Part shown: one piece after another, positions 9,273 to 17,122 of the stretch
How positions within the stretch are numbered: position 1 is the first letter of the stretch
Layout: each line of letters starts with the position of its first letter
Source: Ectobacillus funiculus
GTDB taxonomy: Bacteria; Bacillota; Bacilli; Bacillales; Bacillaceae_G
NCBI RefSeq assembly: GCF_004138295.1
Contig: NZ_SCFM01000002.1
Location: 186,001-250,000 of the forward strand
Length of the DNA stretch: 64,000 nt
Direction of reading: 5' to 3'
The notes under the pieces: generated by a model
Database searches by the model: none
Told to the model about the DNA's origin: nothing
Seen by the model: only the letters and a program-made list of their open reading frames with translations
Position numbers and translations under genes: made by a program

Positions 9273-10603
9273 CAACTTTGAAAGAGCGTGACATCATTCA
9301 GCAACAATTTAAGGAACGGATGGACGAAGACGAACTTCTTAATTGTATGCGCTGCGGATTCTGCTTGCCGTCTTGCCCGACGTATATCGAGTCAGGCTTC
9401 AAAGAGTCTCACTCCCCCCGCGGTCGTATCGCTCTTATGAAGGCAGTCGTAGATGGCATCATTGAACCGAGTGAAGATGTAGAACGTACGTTGGAACTTT
9501 GCCTTGGCTGCCGTGCTTGTGAGCCTGTTTGTCCATCGGGCGTAAAATATGGACATTTATTAGAAGAAGCACGCGATATTATCAATCAAAGTAAAAAGCA
9601 TTCATTGCCTGTACGTGCAGTACGCAAAGCAGTGTTTCAAGAGCTTTTTCCTTATCAAAACCGTATGCGTACTGTAACAGGCCTTCTTGGCGTATATCAA
9701 CGATCAGGCTTGCAAGCTATTGTCCGGAAGACGGGGTTATTACAGCTTCTTCCTGGTAACTTGGCTACGATGGAAAAAGTACTTCCAAAGGTGCCGACGA
9801 TGAAGGAACTGACCAATCGTCCTACTCATTTGGAGGCGAAGGGGGTATTGAAAAAACGAGTTGCTTTTTTCTCAGGCTGTTTAATGGATACGATGTTCCT
9901 AGAGACAAACAATGCGACAATGAAGCTATTGCAAATGGCGGGCTGTGAAGTTGTTATTCCTCCAAACCAAGCATGCTGCGGGGCTTTGCACGGTCATAGT
10001 GGCGAAAAGGATGGTGCGAAGGAATTAGCCAAACGAAATATTAAAGCGTTTGAGGAATTACATATAGACTACATCATTACAAATGCGGGCGGTTGCGGAG
10101 CCTTTTTAATTGACTACGATCACCTGCTAAAAGATGATCCTGAATGGAAAGGCCGTGCAAAAGCGTTTGTGGATAAGTTGAAAGATATTTCGACGGTGCT
10201 TGTGGAGCTTAAATTCTATCAATCTCTGCTGCGCTTGCCAGCACAAGTACTCACATATCAAGATTCTTGTCATTTACGCAACGTAATGGGGGTATCCGGT
10301 GATCCGCGTTCTCTTCTGAAAGCAATTGAAGGGGCAGAATTCCGTGAAACGAAAGATTCAGATCGTTGCTGCGGCTCAGCAGGTATTTATAACATTGTAG
10401 AATCAGAAATGTCGATGCAAATTCTAGACCACAAGATGGAGAATGTAAAAGCGAGTCATGCTACTACGATTGTTACTGCGAATCCAGGCTGTTTATTGCA
10501 AATGAAGCTCGGTATTGAGCGTGAAGGTTTATCGGATAAGCTGCGTGCGGTACATATTGTAGATTTGCTCTTAGAAGCTGCGGAGTATGCCCAAAGGATA
10601 TAA
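9269..10603 (+). CDS. glcF: Glycolate oxidase iron-sulfur subunit GlcF
   Basis: Electron-transfer subunit paired with GlcD, 444 residues. Two 4Fe-4S motifs lie near the N-terminus (CMRCGFCLPSCP at about residue 26 and CLGCRACEPVCP at about 73). Two cysteine-rich CCG domains follow (SGCLMD with ACCGALHGHSG; DSCHLRN with RCCGSAGIY), as in heterodisulfide-reductase D-like subunits. It overlaps glcD by four bases and presumably passes electrons to the quinone pool at the membrane. Confidence 0.93.
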   Translation: MTTLKERDIIQQQFKERMDEDELLNCMRCGFCLPSCPTYIESGFKESHSPRGRIALMKAVVDGIIEPSEDVERTLELCLGCRACEPVCPSGVKYGHLLEEARDIINQSKKHSLPVRAVRKAVFQELFPYQNRMRTVTGLLGVYQRSGLQAIVRKTGLLQLLPGNLATMEKVLPKVPTMKELTNRPTHLEAKGVLKKRVAFFSGCLMDTMFLETNNATMKLLQMAGCEVVIPPNQACCGALHGHSGEKDGAKELAKRNIKAFEELHIDYIITNAGGCGAFLIDYDHLLKDDPEWKGRAKAFVDKLKDISTVLVELKFYQSLLRLPAQVLTYQDSCHLRNVMGVSGDPRSLLKAIEGAEFRETKDSDRCCGSAGIYNIVESEMSMQILDHKMENVKASHATTIVTANPGCLLQMKLGIEREGLSDKLRAVHIVDLLLEAAEYAQRI

Positions 10604-10635
10604 TCCATGCTGCTGCTTCATTTATTCAAATTATA

Positions 10636-10650
10636 TTGAAAGCGGTTTCT
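10636..10650 (+). promoter_or_regulatory. cre site (CcpA) upstream of the permease
   Basis: TTGAAAGCGGTTTCT fits the Bacillus cre consensus WTGAAARCGYTTWNN with one mismatch. It lies 61 bases before the permease start and suggests carbon catabolite repression of hydroxyacid uptake. Confidence 0.6.
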
Positions 10651-10711
10651 TTTCGCTCGAGGATTAGTATGCATTGTTTAGTAGTTTAAACGTAAAAAAG
10701 GGGTGTTGTGT

Positions 10712-12388
10712 ATGACATGGCAACAAAATTTTACACCTATTGGGGATAGCTTAGTACTATCTTCCCTAGTAGCTCTAATTCCTATTTTATACTTCTTCTG
10801 GGCATTGGCAATTAAACGTATGAAGGGATATGTAGCTGGAGTTACAACATTGCTTGTTGTGTTGGCTGTTGCAATCTTTGCATATAAGATGCCGGCGGGC
10901 ATCGCTATTATGTCAGCAAGCCAGGGTGCTGTTTATGGACTTTTGCCAATCGGCTGGATTATTATCACTTCTGTATTTCTTTATAAACTAACAGTAAAAA
11001 CAGGACAATTTGATATCATTCGTAACTCTGTATTATCTATTACAGAAGACCGCCGCTTACAAGCCCTTTTAGTAGCTTTTTCATTTGGCGCGTTTCTTGA
11101 AGGGGCAGCGGGCTTCGGTGCACCGGTTGCGATTTCAGCAGCATTGCTAGTAGGTCTTGGGTTTAACCCTTTATACGCAGCAGGTCTATGCTTATTAGCT
11201 AATACAGCTCCCGTAGCCTTTGGCGCAATCGGTATCCCAATTACAGCGATGGAAGGCCCGACAGGCATTCCAGCAATGGAAATTTCAAAAATGGTTGGCC
11301 GTCAATTGCCATTCATCTCTGTATTTATTCCGTTATATCTAGTCGTTATTATGACTGGATTTAAGAAAGCAATGGAAGTAATGCCCGCTATTTTGGTTTC
11401 AGGTGTATCATTTGCACTCGTACAATATTTAAGCTCCAATTTTTTAGGGGCTGAACTTCCAGATATTCTATCTGCGTTAGTATCCTTATTTGCTTTAGCA
11501 ATTTTCTTGAAATTCTGGAAACCAAAGACGATTTTTCGTTTTAAAGCGGAAGCTGAAGTTGCTGCTACAACGGCCCATGTTCACACAACACATACAGCAG
11601 GTGAAGTATTTAAAGCTTGGTCTCCATTTTTAATCTTAACAGCATTTATTTCCCTATGGGGCATTCCGCAGGTGAAAGCAGCTTTAACAGGTCATTACGA
11701 AGGAACAACCAGTATTTTGAAAGCGGTTAACGCAATTGGAAGCAGTTTAACATTCATGCCTACCGTTCCTGGTTTACATAATCTAATTTTAAATGGAACG
11801 GGCGATCCAATCGCCGCTGTTTACAAGCTAGAAGTATTGGGAGCTGCAGGTACTGCTATTCTTTTAGCAGCGGTTGTAACAAAGTTTATCGTGAAAATCT
11901 CTTGGAAGGAGTGGGCAGCAGCGTTTGGGGAAACATGCAGCGAGCTAAAATTACCAATCTTAACAATCATGGCAGTGGTAGGTTTTGCCTATGTAACAAA
12001 CTCCTCAGGGATGAGTACAACACTAGGAATGCTGTTAGCGAAGACTGGTGCATTATTCCCGTTCTTCTCTCCTGTATTAGGTTGGTTAGGTGTATTCATT
12101 ACAGGTTCTGATACATCAGCAAACTTATTATTTGGAAATCTGCAAAAAATCACAGCGATGTCAGTGGGCATGGATCCGCTTCTTGCCCTTGCAGCGAACT
12201 CTTCAGGTGGTGTAACAGGGAAAATGATTTCACCTCAATCAATCGCTGTTGCTTGTGCGGCTGTAGGATTAGCTGGTAAAGAATCTGACTTATTCCGTTT
12301 TACAATTAAACATAGTCTGTTTCTTATACTAATTGTTTGTATTCTGACATTCTTGCAATCTAATGTATTGTCGTGGATGATTCCGTAA
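10712..12388 (+). CDS. Lactate/glycolate permease (LctP family)
   Basis: A proton-coupled permease of the LctP/GlcA family, 558 residues with about 13 membrane segments. Family motifs include EGAAGFGAPVAISAALLVGL, the segment PTVPGLHN, and SSGGVTGKMISPQSIAVA near the C-terminus. AAAAAGGGG eight bases upstream supports ATG 10712. Placed behind glcDF and preceded by a cre site, it most likely imports glycolate or lactate for the oxidase. Two hairpins follow the gene. Confidence 0.92.
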   Translation: MTWQQNFTPIGDSLVLSSLVALIPILYFFWALAIKRMKGYVAGVTTLLVVLAVAIFAYKMPAGIAIMSASQGAVYGLLPIGWIIITSVFLYKLTVKTGQFDIIRNSVLSITEDRRLQALLVAFSFGAFLEGAAGFGAPVAISAALLVGLGFNPLYAAGLCLLANTAPVAFGAIGIPITAMEGPTGIPAMEISKMVGRQLPFISVFIPLYLVVIMTGFKKAMEVMPAILVSGVSFALVQYLSSNFLGAELPDILSALVSLFALAIFLKFWKPKTIFRFKAEAEVAATTAHVHTTHTAGEVFKAWSPFLILTAFISLWGIPQVKAALTGHYEGTTSILKAVNAIGSSLTFMPTVPGLHNLILNGTGDPIAAVYKLEVLGAAGTAILLAAVVTKFIVKISWKEWAAAFGETCSELKLPILTIMAVVGFAYVTNSSGMSTTLGMLLAKTGALFPFFSPVLGWLGVFITGSDTSANLLFGNLQKITAMSVGMDPLLALAANSSGGVTGKMISPQSIAVACAAVGLAGKESDLFRFTIKHSLFLILIVCILTFLQSNVLSWMIP

Positions 12389-12477
12389 ACTTTATTTACA
12401 TAGAGGAGAAAATATTTTGCCCCTGTTCATCCAGGATATATCGTTTAGTTGGGTTGGCGATAGATGCCACGTTCTAA

Positions 12478-12505
12478 CTGATGAGTTGCCTTGGCAGCTC
12501 ATCAG
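12478..12505 (+). terminator. Hairpin downstream of the permease
   Basis: Perfect outer stem CTGATGAG/CTCATCAG with inner TGCC/GGCA. No T tail, so it may be an mRNA 3' stabiliser rather than a terminator. Confidence 0.4.
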
Positions 12506-12522
12506 AATGATGGTAAGTGTGA

Positions 12523-12567
12523 ATATATGAAAAGGTACCGTTTCCTCAACGGTACCCTTTCATATAT
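12523..12567. repeat. Long inverted repeat with 20-bp arms
   Basis: Arms starting ATATATGAAA and ending TTTCATATAT enclose GGTACCGTT/AACGGTACC and a five-base loop; one unpaired base interrupts the match. It lies between the permease and a minus-strand gene and may end transcription from both sides, although its T tail is poor. Confidence 0.55.
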
Positions 12568-12615
12568 GTTTTATAAATAAGTACAAAGAAATTCGGTAAG
12601 AAAACGTCGACTTTA

Positions 12616-12888
12616 CTATTTTACTTCTTCCCAATAATACTGAATAGCCTCTTTTCGAATTACTTCCGGGCAATCAACTTCATCGCCCCAATTATCATAA
12701 TTATTTGCTCCATTTATATGTTGGATGTCAACACTATAATATTTATCTTGATATTTGAAAATGATGACCAACATTTCAGAATATCCTGCATCATCATTTC
12801 CAAGTTCTTGAACAAATTCTAGACCATAACTTTCATGGTTTCTGCGTTCGGCAACAGAGTCCAGTATTACATTTTTGGGAAACTTCAT
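12616..12888 (-). CDS. Hypothetical protein
   Basis: A 90-residue acidic soluble protein, not recognised. AAAGGAG nine bases before the ATG supports it as a real gene. It begins MKFPKNVILDSVAERRNHES, has aromatic clusters such as KYQDKYYSVDIQHIN, and ends QYYWEEVK. There are no membrane segments or Cys motifs. It is alone on its strand, facing the permease terminator region. Confidence 0.65.
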   Translation of the reverse strand: MKFPKNVILDSVAERRNHESYGLEFVQELGNDDAGYSEMLVIIFKYQDKYYSVDIQHINGANNYDNWGDEVDCPEVIRKEAIQYYWEEVK

Positions 12889-13003
12889 CTTTCTCGCTCC
12901 TTTATTTTTATAAGCGTATTTTACTACTTAAAAGAGGAAAAATAAACAGATTTCATGTAGAATAAATTGCCAAATTAATAAAAGTTTTAGAGATGTTGTC
13001 TAG

Positions 13004-13171
13004 CCACATGATTTACATGATTCTGTGTATAAATTCTTTTCTCAATCGCGTTATTTTCACGATTTGCTGAATATGCAAGAATCTATATCCGATATGGAAT
13101 CTAGTTGGTACAATGTGGATGTGCCAGATAAGGAAGTAGAGCTGGGAGAGATTCATAGGGAGGAAAGCTAG
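13004..13171 (+). pseudogene. Possible tail of a lost gene upstream of ribokinase
   Basis: An open stretch of 55 codons with no clear start, ending in TAG immediately before the ribokinase ATG (stop and start adjoin). It reads like protein (SQSRYFHDLLNMQESISDME and a Glu-rich end) and the ribokinase ribosome site lies inside its end, as in an operon. It could be the C-terminus of a deleted upstream gene or a short gene starting at ATG 13073. No family recognised. Confidence 0.3.
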
Positions 13172-14098
13172 ATGAGTAAGCCGAAGCTGGTTGTGGTTGG
13201 TAGTTTAAATATGGATATTGTAGTTGAAACGGAGCGTTATCCACTAGTGGGTGAAACGCTAATGGGCGATAAGGTGAGTTTTATTCCCGGTGGTAAGGGG
13301 GCCAATCAGGCAACTGCCGGAGCACGTTTGGGAGCGGAGACAGCAATAATCGGAGCAGTCGGCGACGATCTATTTGGCGGACAATTGCTTAACAGTCTGC
13401 AGGAGAACGGGGTGGATGTGTCAGGTGTGAAACAGGTCGCTGGTATGTCGACCGGCATTGCTTCCATTTATGTCTCTGAAGGCGATAATAGCATAGTCGT
13501 TGTACCAGGGGCGAATTACAGGGTGGAGCCAGCTGATATTGACCGTCATGAAGATAAGCTAAGACAGGCGGATGTTGTACTGCTGCAGTTGGAAATTCCC
13601 GTTGAGACGGTTCTTTACGTTGCCCGGAAAGCCAAGTCGCTTGGTAAAACGGTTGTGCTCAATCCAGCACCTGCGCAGCCGTTGCCAAGGGAATTGTTTG
13701 AGTACATTGATTATTTGACACCCAACCGAACAGAGCTTTCTCGCTATACCCGTATGGACACCGATGACCAATCACTGGAAAAGGCTATGCAATGTATGCG
13801 AGAAACGGGTGCTGCCCATGTGATCACAACGTTAGGTGCAGAAGGCTCTGCGTATTTAACGGAGGAGGGGACGATGCAGCTAAAGCGAGGGTACAAGGTA
13901 CCAACCGTGGATACGACGGGGGCTGGAGATTGTTATAATGCCGGACTAGCGTGTGCAATTGCAGATGGAAGAAGTTTGGATGAAGCGATTGAGTTTGCCT
14001 CGCTTGCTTCCGCCCTTGCCGTTACGAAATTTGGAGCGCAGGCGGGGATGCCAACGGAAGCGGAAGTGATAAGGTTTAAGGAAGAACAAAACAGTTAA
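13172..14098 (+). CDS. rbsK: Ribokinase (PfkB family)
   Basis: ATP-dependent ribokinase, 308 residues, converting D-ribose to ribose 5-phosphate in the cytosol. PfkB signature 1 is GGKGANQATAGARLGAE near residue 40 and signature 2 is DTTGAGDCYNAGLA near residue 245, with Asp of GAGD as catalytic base. The length is normal. GGGAGG precedes the ATG. No ribose transporter or rbsD accompanies it, so it is either an orphan or serves nucleoside salvage. Another PfkB sugar specificity cannot be excluded. Confidence 0.88.
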   Translation: MSKPKLVVVGSLNMDIVVETERYPLVGETLMGDKVSFIPGGKGANQATAGARLGAETAIIGAVGDDLFGGQLLNSLQENGVDVSGVKQVAGMSTGIASIYVSEGDNSIVVVPGANYRVEPADIDRHEDKLRQADVVLLQLEIPVETVLYVARKAKSLGKTVVLNPAPAQPLPRELFEYIDYLTPNRTELSRYTRMDTDDQSLEKAMQCMRETGAAHVITTLGAEGSAYLTEEGTMQLKRGYKVPTVDTTGAGDCYNAGLACAIADGRSLDEAIEFASLASALAVTKFGAQAGMPTEAEVIRFKEEQNS

Positions 14099-14171
14099 CA
14101 GATTCATCTGTATTTGTTTTGATGTTTACGAAAGAAAAAATACAGTATTTCAAGAAAGAGGGATTGACTGA

Positions 14172-15167
14172 ATGAAAGCGCAAATAATTCGTTCCTTTGG
14201 GACACCATCCGTATTTCAGCTAGAAGAAATTGCAAAGCCGGAGATAGTACCTGGCTATGTATTAATCCAGGTCAAGGCAACGAGCGTAAATCCAATTGAT
14301 CTGAAAATTCGCAGCGGCGCTGTTTCAGGAATTGCTCCAGCTTTCCCGGCTATATTGCACGGAGATGTGGCAGGAATTGTTGAAGAGGTGGGCGAGGGGG
14401 TTACTGGATTTAAACCCGGCGATGAAGTGTTTGGTTGTGCAGGAGGCTTTAAAGGAACGGGGGGCGCCCTTGCAGAATATATGCTTGCAGATGCCAGGCT
14501 GATTGCTCATAAACCAAAAAATATAACGATGGAAGAGGCTGCTGCTTTGCCGCTTGTTGCAATCACAGCCTGGGAAGCATTATTTGATCGAGGACAAATC
14601 AAGACTGGACAAAATGTTCTCATTCACGCGGCTACTGGCGGTGTAGGACATGTAGCCATCCAGCTTGCTAAATGGGTAGGCGCCAACGTTTTTACAACAG
14701 CTTCCTCGCAGGAAAAGCTGGAAATCGCTAAGCGTTTAGGAGCTGATGTGGGGATCAATTACCGCGAAGAATCTGTTCAAGATTACGTTCGAACATATAC
14801 AAATGGAAAAGGATTTGAAGTTGTGTTTGATACGGTGGGCGGTGAAAATCTGGATCGCTCATTTGAGGCTGCCGCAATGAACGGAACGGTACTTGCTGTT
14901 GCTGCGCGTTCAACTCATGATTTGTCTCCTTTACACGCAAAAGGACTTTCTTTACATGTTATCTTTATGTTGTTAAGGATCATAAACGAAGAGCATCGCA
15001 AACATCACGGAGAGATTTTAAAAAAACTCGCTCAGATCGTAGAAGAAGGAGCTCTTCGTCCGCTTATTGACCCTAATCGATTTACATTTGACGATGTTGG
15101 CAAAGCTCATCAGTTTTTGGAGTCTCAGCAGGCGATAGGAAAAATAGTATTACAAAATGCTTGGTGA
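14172..15167 (+). CDS. NADPH:quinone oxidoreductase-like MDR protein
   Basis: A medium-chain dehydrogenase/reductase, 331 residues, of the zinc-free quinone oxidoreductase branch. The N-terminal GroES-like domain has GDVAGIVEEVGEGVTGFKPG; the Rossmann domain has HAATGGVGHVAIQLAKWVGA. The catalytic zinc ligands of alcohol dehydrogenases are absent. It probably reduces quinones or enones with NADPH. AAGAGGG precedes the ATG. It is followed by a strong terminator, so it is probably monocistronic. Confidence 0.87.
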   Translation: MKAQIIRSFGTPSVFQLEEIAKPEIVPGYVLIQVKATSVNPIDLKIRSGAVSGIAPAFPAILHGDVAGIVEEVGEGVTGFKPGDEVFGCAGGFKGTGGALAEYMLADARLIAHKPKNITMEEAAALPLVAITAWEALFDRGQIKTGQNVLIHAATGGVGHVAIQLAKWVGANVFTTASSQEKLEIAKRLGADVGINYREESVQDYVRTYTNGKGFEVVFDTVGGENLDRSFEAAAMNGTVLAVAARSTHDLSPLHAKGLSLHVIFMLLRIINEEHRKHHGEILKKLAQIVEEGALRPLIDPNRFTFDDVGKAHQFLESQQAIGKIVLQNAW

Positions 15168-15215
15168 TTGTACATATCTTTCGCTAGGTTAATGGAGATT
15201 TTTCGGGTGAAATTT

Positions 15216-15241
15216 GGGGTTGCTTCGGCGGCCCCTTTTTC
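15216..15241 (+). terminator. Rho-independent terminator after the MDR gene
   Basis: GGGGTTGC, a TTCG tetraloop, GCGGCCCC (two G-T wobbles), then six T. A classical strong terminator. Confidence 0.88.
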
Positions 15242-15300
15242 TACTGTAAATATAAATTTTTAGCTAGAAGTGATTCGACGTAGTTAGAAATTTTAGGGGG
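15242..15300 (+). repeat. Dispersed structured repeat, copy 2 (5' half only)
   Basis: Matches the first half of the element: ACTGTAAATATAAAT, TTTTTAGCTAGAAG, GACGTAGT and TTAGAAATTTTAGG. The pairing partner ACTACGCC and the terminator hairpin are missing. It directly abuts the terminator of the MDR gene. Confidence 0.8.
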
Positions 15301-15385
15301 AAAATAAATCAAATCAGATGACATTTTACTAGGTTAAGCGTATCGTTGAAGGAGAGGTACAGGTTGTTATGGATGGAGGGAAGCT

Positions 15386-17122
15386 ATGGAGTTTTTTAAG
15401 AAATATAAAAAAAAGTATGGGAAAATGTTTAGCCTTGCCCTCGTCTTTTTAACATTTGAGGCGCTTTGTGATTTGATGCAGCCAACGATTATGGCGAGAA
15501 TTATTGATGTAGGTGTAGCAAATCGGGATTTGGGATATGTGCTTAGGCAAGGAGGGCTCATGCTGTTAATTACGCTGTTTGGGGCATTGTCAGCTTCGAC
15601 ACGCAATGTGATTTCAAGCAGCGTCTCCCAAAACTTCGGAACGGAGCTGCGCTCGGATTTGTTTCGGCGTATTCAAGGCTTGTCATTTACAAATGTTAAC
15701 CGCTTTGATCGAGCCTCGCTTGTTACGAGGCTGACCAATGATGTGACACAGGTGCAAGTATTTGTAAATGGACTGATGCGTATTTTTGTAAAGGCGCCAT
15801 TGTTATGCATCGGCGGCCTCATTATGGCAACGCGGCTCAATCCCTCCCTAGCGATTGTCCTTGTTGTTGTTGTGCCAATAGTTGCTTTGTTAATTGCACT
15901 GAACTTAAAGCTGGGTTTTTCCTTTTTTACGAGGGTGCAGCATGCGCTTGACCGTGTAAATCGAGCCATGCGTGAATATTTGTCCGGTGTGCGCGTTGTG
16001 AAAGCGTTTCATCGTTTTGATTATGAAGTGAATAAATTTGAAGAGGTTAATGAAGAGCTGCAGGCAGCCTCTGTTTCTGCGGGACGGCTTATGGCCGGAT
16101 TTAGTCCGGGCGTCATGCTGGTTGTGAATGTCGGTATTGTTGCTGTACTCTGGTTTGGCGGTATGCAGGTAAGCAGAGGCGAAACACAAGCAGGAGAAGT
16201 CCTCGCCTTTACGAACTATATGACGCAGATTGCTTTCTCGCTTATGCTGATTTCTCTTGTGTTCAATATGTTTGTACGAGCAAAGGCATCTATCTCGCGT
16301 ATTAGCGAAGTATTTACACAGGATGATGCCATGAAGTGGAGTGAGGGGACGCTTTCTCCTTCTGCAAGGGGAAGGATTGATTTTGAGCATGTATTTTTTG
16401 CTTATGAAGGAACTGCAACGGTGCTGCATGATATTACGTTTACATGCATGCCTGGCGAAATGGTTGGGATTATCGGTTCGACAGGGTCGGGCAAAAGCAG
16501 TCTTGTCGGAATGATTCCCCGTTTTTATGATGCGGATGCCGGTGCTGTGAGGGTCAGCGGTGTAGATGTACGGGAATTAAACCCACAGAAGTTACGGGAG
16601 ACCATTGCGATTGTGCCGCAAAAAACGATGCTATTTACCGGAACAGTGCTCGAAAACATTCGCTGGGGCAAAGAGAATGCAACGATGGAGGAGATAGAGC
16701 GTGCTGCAAAGGCGGCACAGGCGCATGACTTTATTACAGCTTCACCTGAAGGCTATGAAACATGGATTGGCCAGGGCGGTGTTAATTTTTCCGGTGGACA
16801 AAAGCAGCGCCTTTCGATTGCCCGTGCTCTCGTAAAAGAGCCGGATATTTTAATTTTAGATGACAGTACAAGCGCACTTGATGCGGCAACAGAGATGTAT
16901 ATGAGGGAATCTCTTAGGAAATATGCGAATGACTTAACATGCTTGATCATTACGCAGCGTATTTCCTCTGTTATGGATGCTGATAAAATCATTGTCCTAG
17001 ATGAAGGCAGGATAGCTGGCATTGGCACACATGATGAGTTGCTGGCATCGTCCGTTGTATATCAGGAAATCTTCCGTTCGCAGACGGGAAAGGAGGAAGA
17101 GCAGTATGGCACAGCGAGATGA
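15386..17122 (+). CDS. ABC exporter half-transporter, degenerate ATPase site subunit
   Basis: First subunit of a heterodimeric ABC exporter, 578 residues (YfiB-like), with six membrane helices at residues 1-310 and a nucleotide-binding domain from about 330. Walker A is GSTGSGKSS, the signature NFSGGQKQRLSIARAL is intact, but Walker B reads ILILDDSTSALD (catalytic Glu replaced by Asp) and the H-loop reads IITQR (His replaced by Gln). It is thus the partner with the non-catalytic Walker B. GGAGGG precedes ATG 15386. The end overlaps the next gene by 17 bp. Likely role: efflux of lipids or drugs. Confidence 0.92.
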   Translation: MEFFKKYKKKYGKMFSLALVFLTFEALCDLMQPTIMARIIDVGVANRDLGYVLRQGGLMLLITLFGALSASTRNVISSSVSQNFGTELRSDLFRRIQGLSFTNVNRFDRASLVTRLTNDVTQVQVFVNGLMRIFVKAPLLCIGGLIMATRLNPSLAIVLVVVVPIVALLIALNLKLGFSFFTRVQHALDRVNRAMREYLSGVRVVKAFHRFDYEVNKFEEVNEELQAASVSAGRLMAGFSPGVMLVVNVGIVAVLWFGGMQVSRGETQAGEVLAFTNYMTQIAFSLMLISLVFNMFVRAKASISRISEVFTQDDAMKWSEGTLSPSARGRIDFEHVFFAYEGTATVLHDITFTCMPGEMVGIIGSTGSGKSSLVGMIPRFYDADAGAVRVSGVDVRELNPQKLRETIAIVPQKTMLFTGTVLENIRWGKENATMEEIERAAKAAQAHDFITASPEGYETWIGQGGVNFSGGQKQRLSIARALVKEPDILILDDSTSALDAATEMYMRESLRKYANDLTCLIITQRISSVMDADKIIVLDEGRIAGIGTHDELLASSVVYQEIFRSQTGKEEEQYGTAR

